Assembly: GCF_000952855.1 (NCBI RefSeq)
Contig: NZ_JSVU01000002.1
Span: 1 to 64,000, forward strand
Reading direction: 5' to 3'
DNA length: 64,000 nucleotides
Source: Aequorivita vladivostokensis
GTDB taxonomy: Bacteria; Bacteroidota; Bacteroidia; Flavobacteriales; Flavobacteriaceae
Both the position numbers and the translations under genes were made by a program. Of this stretch, positions 17,694-26,154 are shown piece by piece. Position 1 is the stretch's first letter. Each line of letters opens with the position of its first letter. The notes beneath the pieces were generated by a model. It worked only from the letters and a program-made list of their open reading frames with translations, ran no database searches and had not been told where the DNA came from.

Positions 17694-18647
17694 ATGAAAG
17701 TATTAGCAAACGATGGAATTTCACAAAGCGGAATCGATATATTAAAAGATGCGGGGTTTGAAGTATTGACCGTACACGTGGCGCAGGAACAACTTCAAAA
17801 TTATATCAACGAGCACAAAATTGAAGTGCTTTTGGTGCGAAGTGCCACCAAGGTTCGGAAAGATATTATTGACAGCTGCCCATCCCTAAAAATTATAGGC
17901 CGCGGCGGCGTGGGTATGGACAATATAGACGTGGAATACGCCCGTGAGAATGGAATTGAGGTAATCAATACTCCTGCCGCCTCCTCAGAATCGGTGGCTG
18001 AGTTGGTATTTGCGCATTTGTTCGGCGGGGTTCGTTTTTTGCACGATTCAAACCGCAATATGCCGTTGGAAGGCGACACGAGATTTAAAGAGCTGAAGAA
18101 AAGCTATGGTGCGGGTCGCGAGCTGCGCGGCAAAACTTTGGGAATCATCGGGTTCGGAAGAATTGGCCGGCAAGTAGCGAAAATAGCCTTAGGCTGCGGA
18201 ATGAAAGTGATTGCCAGCGACCACGAGGTAGGCGAAGCAGATATAACCCTAACCTTTTATGACGGGCAGACCATCACCCTAAAAATTAAAACCGCGCCAA
18301 TCGACAAATTGATAAAACACAGCGATTTTATAAGTCTCCACGTGCCTTCGCAATCGGGATATTTAATAGGCAAGGAAGAAATTTCAAAAATGAAGGACAA
18401 CGTAGGTATCGTGAACGCAGCCCGCGGAGGGGTTCTTGACGAAAACGCGTTGCTGGAAGCTATTGAGGATGGAAAGGTTTCGTTTGCGGCACTCGATGTT
18501 TTTGAAAATGAACCCACCCCTTCCATAAAAGTATTGATGCACGATAAAATTTCGCTGACCCCGCATATAGGTGCCGCTACAGAAGAGGCGCAGGACCGGA
18601 TTGGTGTAGAGTTGGCAAATCAAATTATATCAATTTTAGTAAAATAA
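17694..18647 (+). CDS. serA: D-3-phosphoglycerate dehydrogenase / D-2-hydroxyacid dehydrogenase
   Basis: This 317-residue NAD-dependent enzyme has the Rossmann motif GFGRIGRQ (153-160), the catalytic Arg in NAARGGVLDE (R244) and the His in TPHIGAATEEA (H291). It lacks the C-terminal ACT domain of long SerA proteins, so serine feedback by that route is absent. The position after serC supports the 3-phosphoglycerate substrate. It ends with a terminator at 18718-18750. Confidence 0.9.
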   Translation: MKVLANDGISQSGIDILKDAGFEVLTVHVAQEQLQNYINEHKIEVLLVRSATKVRKDIIDSCPSLKIIGRGGVGMDNIDVEYARENGIEVINTPAASSESVAELVFAHLFGGVRFLHDSNRNMPLEGDTRFKELKKSYGAGRELRGKTLGIIGFGRIGRQVAKIALGCGMKVIASDHEVGEADITLTFYDGQTITLKIKTAPIDKLIKHSDFISLHVPSQSGYLIGKEEISKMKDNVGIVNAARGGVLDENALLEAIEDGKVSFAALDVFENEPTPSIKVLMHDKISLTPHIGAATEEAQDRIGVELANQIISILVK

Positions 18648-18717
18648 CCTTCAGACTTTATTTTTCTAAAATTTTGTAAAAAAAGTGAATTTGATAATTC
18701 TCATAAAAAAACATAAT

Positions 18718-18750
18718 TACCGTCATTCAAAAAATGGCGGTATTTTTTTA
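18718..18750 (+). terminator. terminator after serA
   Basis: Stem TACCGTCAT / ATGGCGGTA (18718-18726, 18734-18742, one G-T pair) is followed by seven T. Confidence 0.85.
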
Positions 18751-18790
18751 AATGAAAGTTAAACCTTTCGCCCTTCATATTCTATTTTGT

Positions 18791-18798
18791 TAACTTTG
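18791..18798 (+). promoter_or_regulatory. -7 box of the 18814 operon
   Basis: TAACTTTG matches TAnnTTTG and lies 16 bases before the ATG. It heads the run of four genes to 22128. Confidence 0.6.
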
Positions 18799-18813
18799 CA
18801 AAAATCTACCGTT

Positions 18814-19236
18814 ATGAAGAATTTTCTGCTTATTGCAATACTTTCATTTCTGATTTTTAGTTGCGGAACGGGCAATAAGTCCTTTTCTGGTTCGTCCCAG
18901 GACGCAACCACGAAAAATGATACGGTACGCATTGCAAATGATAGTCTTGAATATGAAATTATTATTGTGGAGCCCGGTTTCCAATCGTGGTTAGTTTCAC
19001 AGCCACCTCGTGGATTTTATGGTCAGGCAACCCTGGAGGGCAAAAACCGCCAATTTGTGGCGGAATACAACAACCGTGTTTTACAACCCAATAGGTTTTC
19101 CAGAAATTTATATGCCGAACAGATAAATTACGACCCAACCATAGATTACGGTTATGAAGTAAATTATCTTCTTTACAACTACTTCCTATATTTTCAGGAG
19201 AAATACAATCAAAAATTTATAGCCGGAAGAAATTGA
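18814..19236 (+). CDS. DUF6146-family lipoprotein
   Basis: The protein has 140 residues with lipoprotein signal MKNFLLIAILSFLIFSC (C17). The mature part contains a compact conserved block: EYEIIIVEPGFQSWLVSQPP, then QFVAEYNNRVLQP and NYLLYNYFLYFQEKYN. I place it in DUF6146, a Bacteroidota family of unknown function. The ATG at 18814 is used because a promoter box covers the further upstream frame. It is the first gene of a likely operon with the next three genes. Confidence 0.75.
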   Translation: MKNFLLIAILSFLIFSCGTGNKSFSGSSQDATTKNDTVRIANDSLEYEIIIVEPGFQSWLVSQPPRGFYGQATLEGKNRQFVAEYNNRVLQPNRFSRNLYAEQINYDPTIDYGYEVNYLLYNYFLYFQEKYNQKFIAGRN

Positions 19237-19535
19237 AAAAGCTCAAAGAACGTTGGAATATTGAAACCAACGGCCAATTGTTTATCATATTTTTAGTGTT
19301 TGCCATTACCGGAAGTTCCGCGGCCAAACTGGCAGCCCCACTCACAGATTTTTTCAATATAACCAAGGAAATGGGCTGGTATATTTATTGGCCGTTTCGC
19401 ATTTTGATTATTCTGCCTATCTATAAAGTACTTTTGGTGTTCTTTGGATGGGTATTCGGCGAATTTCACTTTTTCTGGAATTTTGCAAAAAAAATGCTTC
19501 GCAGTATGGGCCTCGGATTTTTAATAAAGAAATGA
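19233..19535 (+). CDS. DUF6787-like small membrane protein
   Basis: The protein has 100 residues with two hydrophobic segments at about 17-35 and 50-72, and a conserved aromatic C-terminus (GEFHFFWNFAKKMLRSMG). I recognise it as DUF6787-like. Its function is unknown. The start is TTG at 19233, overlapping the previous stop (TTGA). There is no ATG, so translation is probably coupled. Its own stop overlaps the next start (ATGA). Confidence 0.7.
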   Translation: MKKLKERWNIETNGQLFIIFLVFAITGSSAAKLAAPLTDFFNITKEMGWYIYWPFRILIILPIYKVLLVFFGWVFGEFHFFWNFAKKMLRSMGLGFLIKK

Positions 19536-19861
19536 TTATCCAAAAATCAAAAATATCGCAAGTTTTGGTTGCCACGATATTCTCGTTGGCGCTGCTGTTT
19601 CCTGCTGCAGTTCAATTTGCGCATACTTTTGAGGGGCACGAGCATAAGGCCTGTACCGATATTTCCACTCATCTTCACGAAAAGCAATTGGATTGTTCCA
19701 TTTGTGATTTTCACTTTTCAATATTCAATTTTACTCCTTTGGAAGGGGTTGAATTTACTGTATTTCACAGTTTTCAGAATATTGAAAGTTTTTATTTCAC
19801 TTCCCTTTCAAAGTTAAAGCCTGCACAAAATTTTCTAAGAGGCCCACCGATGATTTCTTGA
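19532..19861 (+). CDS. small Cys/His-rich exported protein preceding a TonB receptor
   Basis: The protein has 109 residues. An N-terminal hydrophobic segment (VLVATIFSLALLFPAAVQFA) is followed by a short cluster of possible metal ligands: HTFEGHEHKAC, HLHEK, then CSICDFHF. A weakly conserved Ser/Phe region and a basic tail follow. Its start overlaps the previous stop by four bases, and it lies 54 bases before the receptor gene. The ligand pattern and the position suggest a role in binding or sensing a transition metal such as zinc or copper, but this is inference and no known family was recognised. Confidence 0.65.
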   Translation: MIIQKSKISQVLVATIFSLALLFPAAVQFAHTFEGHEHKACTDISTHLHEKQLDCSICDFHFSIFNFTPLEGVEFTVFHSFQNIESFYFTSLSKLKPAQNFLRGPPMIS

Positions 19862-19914
19862 TTTTTTAGCATTTCATTTTATCAAAATTTCACATTTATT
19901 TAATTCAAGAAAGC

Positions 19915-22128
19915 ATGAAAAATTTACTATGCTTGCTTGCGGTATTCTCTGTTATTACCACGGCAAGCTCACAAAACACCCTAACGGGAAAAATAATTTC
20001 AAAAAATACAAACGAGCCCGTACCTGCAACAATCTATATTCCACAACTTGAAAAAGGAACCGTTGCGGATTTTGATGGAAATTATACCCTCAACAATTTG
20101 CCCGACGGATTGTATAGCGTTGTTTTTTCCTCATTGGGCTTCGCAACCGTTTCAAAAAAAATCAATTTTTCAAATGAAACGAGTCTTACGGAAAACATCG
20201 AAATGCAGGAAACGGCCGTTGAAATGGAAGAGGTCATAGTTTCTACGCCATTCCATAAACTCCAGAGCGACAATGTTATGAAAGTGGAACGCATCTCTAC
20301 AGAAAAACTGAACGCTTCTGGGGCCGTTACACTGGCGGACGGCATAAAAAACATTGCCGGTGTCGATATAATTAGCACGGGCACAGGCATCGGCAAGCCT
20401 GTTATTCGTGGCCTGAGCTCCAATAGGGTCTTGACCTATGCGCAAGGCGTACGCGTGGAAAATCAACAATTTGGCGACGAACACGGCCTGGGAATAAACG
20501 AGGCCGGAGTGGAAAGCGTGGAAGTGATTAAAGGCCCTGCATCCCTACTTTACGGAAGCGATGCACTGGGTGGAGTACTTTATTTGAATCCCGAAAAATT
20601 TGCACTTTCCGGGGAAACCCACGGCGATTTGAGCAGTACATATTTCTCAAATACTTTGGGAACCGCTACGAATCTTGGTATTAAAACCTCGGGGCAAAAG
20701 TTAAAGTTCTTGGCGCGGGGAACCTATGCTGCGTTCAGCGATTACGAAACGGGGGCAGATTACCGCGTAAGCAATTCGCGCTTCAATGAAAAGGATTTCA
20801 AGACCGGCCTGCAATTTTCCGGCACCAAATTTAAGTCCACACTTCGGTATAACTACAATCGCTCCAATATTGGCATTCCTGAGGAAATTGGCGAGCAAAC
20901 GCAATCAAAGGATTTAGAATTACCCTTTCAGGAAATTGACAACCATATTTTAAGTTTTGACAATACTTTGTTTTTCAATAACTCCAGTTTAGATGTAAAG
21001 GCAGGTTATTTGTTCAATGACAGGCGGGAATTTGAAGATGATACGGATGTAGCGGCGCTTCGGCTTAAGCTGAACACCTTAAATTATGATGTGAAATATC
21101 ACCTGCCTCAATTTGGCAATTTTGAGACTATCATCGGCGTACAAGGAATGTTCCAAAAGAATAAAAACGAAGGTGAGGAAATTTTAATTCCCGATGCCAA
21201 AACCACTGATGTCGGAATTTTAGCAACATCACATTACCATTTGGAAAAGGTAGATTTTCAAGCGGGAATTCGCTTTGACTCAAGAAAAATTGATAGTGAA
21301 GCCGCAAGAAATGCCGTGGATGAAGATTTTATTCCGGCACTCAATGAAACCTTTACCAGTTTTACGGCCGCTTTGGGAGCCAAGTTGGATTTGGTCGAAA
21401 ATTTTTCGGCACGTATCAATCTCGCCAGCGGATTTAGGGCGCCAAACTTGGCGGAACTTACGTCAAACGGCGTTCACGAAGGAACAAACCGCTATGAACG
21501 CGGAAATGCGGATTTAACGAACGAACAGAATTTCCAGACCGATGTTGCCCTAGAGTATAGAAATGAGCATATTGAATTTTTCGCAAACGGTTTTTACAAT
21601 GCCGTCAATAACTACATTTTTCTATCGCCTACCAATGAGACTCTTGACGATACGCAGGTATTTCATTATTTACAGGACAATGCCTCGCTGTATGGTGGCG
21701 AACTGGGTTTTCACCTTCACCCCCACCCGCTGGATTGGCTCCATTTGGAAAGCAGTTTTGAAACGGTTACGGGCAAGCTGGATAATGAAGATTATTTGCC
21801 ATTGATTCCCGCGAATTCACTTCGGAATACTTTCCGTGTAGAAATAAATGACGGAAAAACCCGAAAAGCCACTTCGGCATTTATCACGCTTGAAAACACT
21901 TTTGACCAAAAAAATATCAGCAATTTTGAAACAAGAACGGGCGGATATTCCCTACTGAGCGCAGGAGTTGAAAGCAGTTTTAAACTTCAAAAAGTGTTGT
22001 TTAAAATAGGTCTGAATGGAACAAATCTTACAAACAAACAATATATTTCACATTTGTCGCGGTTTAAACCCGAGGGTATTTTCAATATTGGCAGAAGTAT
22101 AAACGTAAATTTAAAAGTTGAAATCTAA
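19915..22128 (+). CDS. TonB-dependent outer membrane receptor (ZnuD-like)
   Basis: The protein has 737 residues: signal peptide, an N-terminal carboxypeptidase-regulatory-like domain (about 22-100), a plug domain (about 115-225, with IRGLSSNRVLTYAQGVRVENQQ and VEVIKGPASLLYGSDALGGV), then a 22-strand-type barrel ending in a terminal aromatic-basic strand. The plug signature EHGLGINEAGVESVEV resembles the zinc receptor ZnuD, and histidines cluster at about 600 (HLHPHPLDWLHLE). The substrate may be zinc, another metal or a chelate; this rests on plug resemblance and context. A bidirectional terminator follows. Confidence 0.8.
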   Translation: MKNLLCLLAVFSVITTASSQNTLTGKIISKNTNEPVPATIYIPQLEKGTVADFDGNYTLNNLPDGLYSVVFSSLGFATVSKKINFSNETSLTENIEMQETAVEMEEVIVSTPFHKLQSDNVMKVERISTEKLNASGAVTLADGIKNIAGVDIISTGTGIGKPVIRGLSSNRVLTYAQGVRVENQQFGDEHGLGINEAGVESVEVIKGPASLLYGSDALGGVLYLNPEKFALSGETHGDLSSTYFSNTLGTATNLGIKTSGQKLKFLARGTYAAFSDYETGADYRVSNSRFNEKDFKTGLQFSGTKFKSTLRYNYNRSNIGIPEEIGEQTQSKDLELPFQEIDNHILSFDNTLFFNNSSLDVKAGYLFNDRREFEDDTDVAALRLKLNTLNYDVKYHLPQFGNFETIIGVQGMFQKNKNEGEEILIPDAKTTDVGILATSHYHLEKVDFQAGIRFDSRKIDSEAARNAVDEDFIPALNETFTSFTAALGAKLDLVENFSARINLASGFRAPNLAELTSNGVHEGTNRYERGNADLTNEQNFQTDVALEYRNEHIEFFANGFYNAVNNYIFLSPTNETLDDTQVFHYLQDNASLYGGELGFHLHPHPLDWLHLESSFETVTGKLDNEDYLPLIPANSLRNTFRVEINDGKTRKATSAFITLENTFDQKNISNFETRTGGYSLLSAGVESSFKLQKVLFKIGLNGTNLTNKQYISHLSRFKPEGIFNIGRSINVNLKVEI

Positions 22129-22134
22129 AAACCA

Positions 22135-22160
22135 AAAAGCCCCGAGTTGGGGCTTTTTTT
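22135..22160. terminator. bidirectional terminator
   Basis: AAAGCCCC (22136-22143) / GGGGCTTT (22149-22156) has A and T flanks on both sides. It ends the receptor transcript and overlaps the 3' end of the 22159 gene. Confidence 0.85.
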
Positions 22161-22461
22161 ATTCGTTTACGCGAACTTCAATAGTTTGCGGTGTCGGCTG
22201 TTTCTTCCAGACAAACGTATAGAGCCACATAAGTGTAAAAGTGGGGATAACGTCGGTAATGGGAAGGATCTCTTCCAAGAAAACAAGTACCGAGGCTACT
22301 TTTCCTTCGGGGCCTTTATACATTTCTCTCATCTTTTGGGAGGCTACGGGTGCCCACAGTAAATCTAGGAACGGTCCGACAAGTGGTATTACCATGGTGG
22401 ACATACCGATTAAATCGTAAAGGATACCTTTTCTGAGTAATTTATATTTTTCGTTTTTCAT
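22159..22461 (-). CDS. small membrane protein of unknown function
   Basis: About 100 residues with two hydrophobic segments (MSTMVIPLVGPFLDLLWAPVA and ITDVIPTFTLMWLYTFVWK) separated by a polar stretch with EGKVASVLVFLEEILP. I recognise the general type from Bacteroidota genomes but no function. A start five codons upstream (22476) is also possible. It lies downstream of folE on the same strand, with 43 bases between them. Confidence 0.6.
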   Translation of the reverse strand: MKNEKYKLLRKGILYDLIGMSTMVIPLVGPFLDLLWAPVASQKMREMYKGPEGKVASVLVFLEEILPITDVIPTFTLMWLYTFVWKKQPTPQTIEVRVNE

Positions 22462-22503
22462 GAATGGTTTTTTCATTTAATGAACAAAAAACATTCCAAA
22501 AAT

Positions 22504-23103
22504 TTAACCCAAATCGCTACTGATCAATTTTAAAAATTCACTTCGCGTTTCAATGGCTTCAAACTGGCCGCGAAATCCCGAAGTAGTGGTAACGCTGTTC
22601 TGTTTTTGAACGCCGCGCATCATCATACACATATGCGAGGCCTCAATGACCACCGCCACTCCCTTTGGTTTTAGCGTATTATTGATACATTCCAAAATAT
22701 CGTGCGTTAACCGTTCCTGAACCTGCAATCTGCGCGCAAAAACGTCCACAACACGTGGAATTTTACTGAGCCCGACAATATGACCATCGGGAATATAGGC
22801 AATATGCGCTTTCCCGAAGAAAGGTAAGATGTGGTGCTCACAGAGGGAATATAGCTCAATATCCTTAATAATAACCATATCGTGATAGGCTTCGGCAAAC
22901 ATGGCACTTTTTAAAATTTCGGCAGGATCCTGGCAATTACCGGAGGTTAAAAACTGAATGGCCTTTGCGGCGCGTTCGGGAGTTTTTAAAATTCCCTCCC
23001 GGGAAACATCCTCACCTATGGTACCGAGAATTTGGCTGTAATTTTCAATTAAACTGTCGGTTACGGGCTGTTCGTATTCCTCAAAATATTTATATGACGA
23101 CAT
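22504..23103 (-). CDS. folE: GTP cyclohydrolase I
   Basis: This 199-residue protein of the FolE type catalyses GTP to dihydroneopterin triphosphate, the first step of folate and pterin synthesis. The zinc site residues are in [19 protein letters not shown] (Cys and His) and the second Cys in [13 protein letters not shown]. The active loop RLQVQERLT is present. Its promoter is well placed at 23129-23136. It is divergent from lolD. Confidence 0.96.
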   Translation of the reverse strand: MSSYKYFEEYEQPVTDSLIENYSQILGTIGEDVSREGILKTPERAAKAIQFLTSGNCQDPAEILKSAMFAEAYHDMVIIKDIELYSLCEHHILPFFGKAHIAYIPDGHIVGLSKIPRVVDVFARRLQVQERLTHDILECINNTLKPKGVAVVIEASHMCMMMRGVQKQNSVTTTSGFRGQFEAIETRSEFLKLISSDLG

Positions 23104-23128
23104 CTATTTTTGTTTAAGAATTTACCGT

Positions 23129-23136
23129 CAAAGATA
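23129..23136 (-). promoter_or_regulatory. -7 box of folE promoter
   Basis: Minus-strand TATCTTTG matches TAnnTTTG, 26 bases before the folE ATG. Confidence 0.6.
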
Positions 23137-23223
23137 AACACATAAATTGATAGAAAAACAATATTTTTCATCGGATTGTATTATAGCACTATAAATAGTA
23201 CTTTCACGCTTTAAAATTTTGCT

Positions 23224-23883
23224 ATGATAGAAGCCCAGAATATCCATAAATATTACGACCAACTCCACGTCTTGAAAGGGGTTGACCTTCATATCAAAAA
23301 AGGTGAAATTGTTTCAATAGTCGGCGCTTCGGGTGCTGGAAAAACAACATTACTGCAGATTTTGGGAACCTTGGATGCCTTTGACAAGTCGAAAAGTAAA
23401 TTAGTTATAAACGGAATAAATATCGGTTCCCTTTCGGGGAAAAAATTGGCCCAGTTCCGAAATGAAAACTTAGGATTTATTTTTCAGTTCCATCAGTTGC
23501 TTCCGGAGTTTACTGCCCTTGAAAACGTTTGTATCCCCGCATTCATAAAAAACACCCCCAAAGCCGAAGCCACCAAAAGAGCAAAGGAACTCTTGGCCTT
23601 CCTTGGGCTTTCGCACCGCGAAGACCACAAACCCAACGAACTTTCGGGCGGCGAGCAACAACGCGTTGCAGTGGCACGGGCTTTAATAAACAATCCATCC
23701 ATCATTCTTGCCGATGAGCCCAGCGGAAACCTTGATACCGAAAGCGCCGAAAACCTGCACAATCTATTTTTTAAATTGCGGGATGAGTTTGGGCAAACCT
23801 TCGTCATTGTTACGCACAACGAGGAGCTTGCAAATATGGCCGACCGGAAATTGGTAATGCAGGATGGGGTAATTGTGAAATAA
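23224..23883 (+). CDS. lolD: LolD-like ABC transporter ATP-binding protein
   Basis: This 219-residue ATPase has Walker [10 protein letters not shown] (36-44), the Q-loop in [16 protein letters not shown], signature [15 protein letters not shown], Walker [13 protein letters not shown] and a switch His in VTHN. The [10 protein letters not shown] and EPSGNLD types place it in the MacB/LolD group. LolD powers release of lipoproteins from the inner membrane with LolC/E permeases, which are not adjacent here. FtsE or a MacB-type exporter are alternatives. Confidence 0.82.
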   Translation: MIEAQNIHKYYDQLHVLKGVDLHIKKGEIVSIVGASGAGKTTLLQILGTLDAFDKSKSKLVINGINIGSLSGKKLAQFRNENLGFIFQFHQLLPEFTALENVCIPAFIKNTPKAEATKRAKELLAFLGLSHREDHKPNELSGGEQQRVAVARALINNPSIILADEPSGNLDTESAENLHNLFFKLRDEFGQTFVIVTHNEELANMADRKLVMQDGVIVK

Positions 23884-23903
23884 ATTCCAAAAGACAAATT
23901 CCA

Positions 23904-23921
23904 TCCCGAAAGCTATCGGGA
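23904..23921. repeat. dispersed palindrome (TCCCGA-loop-TCGGGA)
   Basis: TCCCGA AAGCTA TCGGGA is a perfect 6-bp stem with a six-base loop. It lies in a spacer where AAATTYCAA-like words also repeat (23881-23955). Confidence 0.6.
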
Positions 23922-23962
23922 CCAAATAAATTTCAAATGCCAAATTTCAAAAATTCACTCTT

Positions 23963-24727
23963 ATGAAGAAAAGTGAATTAAAATCATTTCTTGACGAAAA
24001 GGTTGATATCTACAACAATCCCAACTTTATTGAAACCGACCCCATTCAAATTCCGCATCTTTTCACTTTAAAGGAAGATATTGAAATCGCCGGTTTTCTT
24101 GTGGCAACGATTGCTTGGGGAAACAGGAAAAGCATCATAAACAACGGCCATCGCATAATGGAGATGATGGGCAATTCGCCCTATGATTTTGTGATGAATT
24201 TTTCGGAAGATCGCGCCGCGTCGCTTTCAAATTTTGTCCACAGAACTTTTAATAATGACGATCTTATCTATTTTCTGAAATCGCTTCAAAATATATACAA
24301 AAACCACGTCGGGCTTGAAAACGTATTTTCAAAAAATGCTGAAATACATTCGTTACAGCCGGCAATCCATCACTTCAAAAAAACTTTTTTTGAATTGCCC
24401 CACCCTTCGCGAATCCAAAAGCATATTAGCGATCCATTCAAAAATTCTGCGGCAAAAAGAATAAACATGTTTCTGCGCTGGATGGTGCGCAACGATAATG
24501 CGGGAGTGGATTTTGGAATTTGGAAAAGCATTTCACCGGCAATACTTTCCTGCCCGTTGGACGTTCACTGCGGCAATGTGGCGCGAAAGCTCAAACTGTT
24601 AAAACGCAAACAAAACGACGGCAAGGCGTTGGCGGAATTGGATATCGCCCTTCGGAAATTGGATCCAAACGACCCGGTAAAATATGATTTTGCACTATTT
24701 GGACTGGGTGTTTTTGAACGGTTTTGA
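23963..24727 (+). CDS. TIGR02757 family protein (DUF2400)
   Basis: The protein has 254 residues with the motifs of the TIGR02757 family: IAWGNRKSIINNGHRIMEMMGNSPYDFV near the N-terminus and DFGIWKSISPAILSCPLDVHCGNVARKL in the C-terminal half. The family is widespread in Bacteroidota and some Proteobacteria. No function has been assigned; helix-hairpin-helix similarity to DNA glycosylases has been noted for related proteins, but I cannot verify it here. It lies after lolD with a 79-base gap containing a palindrome. Confidence 0.85.
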   Translation: MKKSELKSFLDEKVDIYNNPNFIETDPIQIPHLFTLKEDIEIAGFLVATIAWGNRKSIINNGHRIMEMMGNSPYDFVMNFSEDRAASLSNFVHRTFNNDDLIYFLKSLQNIYKNHVGLENVFSKNAEIHSLQPAIHHFKKTFFELPHPSRIQKHISDPFKNSAAKRINMFLRWMVRNDNAGVDFGIWKSISPAILSCPLDVHCGNVARKLKLLKRKQNDGKALAELDIALRKLDPNDPVKYDFALFGLGVFERF

Positions 24728-24852
24728 TTTTTGGATTAATTCATTTCACATTATTTTTAACGTTTTCTGAACTCATTATAAAATATTGTACATTTACGGT
24801 TAATCCTTGAACACCCGATATATTTCGGATTTGAGATAAAGCACTTTAAGCC

Positions 24853-26058
24853 TTGATAAAACCGCAATTTCCAGTAGATGAAGCGCAACGTTTAGCAGCT
24901 GTCCGTTCCTATCATTTAGTGGACACCCTGCCAGAAAGGGATTTTGATAATATTACCGCATTAACAGCCAATATTTGTGATGTGCCCATATCCTTGGTGA
25001 CTCTTTTGGAGGCAGATCGCAATTTTCTGAAATCGCATTACGGTATTCCGTTTAACGAATCTCCCCGTGACATTTCGTTTTGTGGTCATGCTATTTTGGA
25101 TGAAAAGGATATTTTTATTGTTGAAGATGCCAGAAAAGACGACCGTTTTAAAGACAATCCTTTGGTAACCGAAATGAACGCAATTTTTTACGCCGGTGTG
25201 CGCTTGGTAAATAGTGATGGTTATCCATTGGGGACACTTTGCGTTTTCGACACAAAACCGCGTGTTTTGACCAAATCGCAGAAAAAAGCCCTTATAGCTA
25301 TGGCCTATCAGGTTGTGAATCTTTTTGAGGCCAGAAAACGCAACAGAGCCTTGCTATCGGTTCAGAAAGAACTTAGGGAGCGCAACGAAGAGCTCAAAAA
25401 TTTTGCTGGCGTAGTATCGCACGACATGAAAATGCCACTGGCCAATATGATCATTACATCCGATATGCTCCGTTCAAAATACGGTCAATATTTAGATGAC
25501 CAAGGCAAGGAATATCTTGACTATATAAAGCAATCTTCCTTTACCTTAAGTGAATATGTTACGGGTCTTTTGGAGCATTATGAAACTGACAAAACCGCCT
25601 CTTTAATCAGCGAGCCTTTTGACAGTCAGGACCTTTTGGAAGAAATAATAGAGTTGTTGAACATTAATGTAGATTGCGAGATAAACCTTCCGGAGGAAAA
25701 TATTGAAATGCACGCAAACAAGGTGGCACTGGAGCAAATTCTTCTAAATTTGATAGGCAACAGTTTGAAATACAACGACAAGGAAAAGATAAAAATAGAT
25801 TTGGATTGTATTGAGAAAGATGGTTTTTACCACATCACGGTTGCAGATAATGGAATGGGGATACCAAAAGATAAAGTAGCCCATATTTTTGATTTGTTTG
25901 TAACTACCGGTACTTTGGACAGAAATGGAAAAAAAGGAAATGGCATTGGCCTCTCGACTGTAAAAAAGCTTGTTGACAGATTGAATGGTGAAATTTCCGT
26001 TTCCTCCACGCTTGGAGAGGGTACTACATTTAAATTCAGCATTAAAAAACTGGGTTGA
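24853..26058 (+). CDS. GAF-domain sensor histidine kinase (first of tandem pair)
   Basis: The protein has 401 residues. A GAF domain spans residues about 22-160 (DRNFLKSHYGIPFNESPRDISFCGHAIL), followed by a short coiled linker (ALLSVQKELRERNEELKNF) and a HisKA/HATPase module. The phospho-acceptor is H190 in VVSHDMKMPLANM. The N, G1 and G2 boxes are NLIGNSLKYND, DNGMGIPKD and GNGIGLST. There is no transmembrane region, so it senses a cytoplasmic signal. The start is TTG at 24853. No response regulator is adjacent. A close paralogue follows 96 bases downstream, so the pair likely arose by tandem duplication. Confidence 0.88.
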   Translation: MIKPQFPVDEAQRLAAVRSYHLVDTLPERDFDNITALTANICDVPISLVTLLEADRNFLKSHYGIPFNESPRDISFCGHAILDEKDIFIVEDARKDDRFKDNPLVTEMNAIFYAGVRLVNSDGYPLGTLCVFDTKPRVLTKSQKKALIAMAYQVVNLFEARKRNRALLSVQKELRERNEELKNFAGVVSHDMKMPLANMIITSDMLRSKYGQYLDDQGKEYLDYIKQSSFTLSEYVTGLLEHYETDKTASLISEPFDSQDLLEEIIELLNINVDCEINLPEENIEMHANKVALEQILLNLIGNSLKYNDKEKIKIDLDCIEKDGFYHITVADNGMGIPKDKVAHIFDLFVTTGTLDRNGKKGNGIGLSTVKKLVDRLNGEISVSSTLGEGTTFKFSIKKLG

Positions 26059-26154
26059 CTCTCGAATGAGTAATTAAAATACTCATCAATTATAAATTCT
26101 GTGCCCCAATTCAGATTATAGTTACCTGCGCAAACTACAATGGTTTAATTTTTT

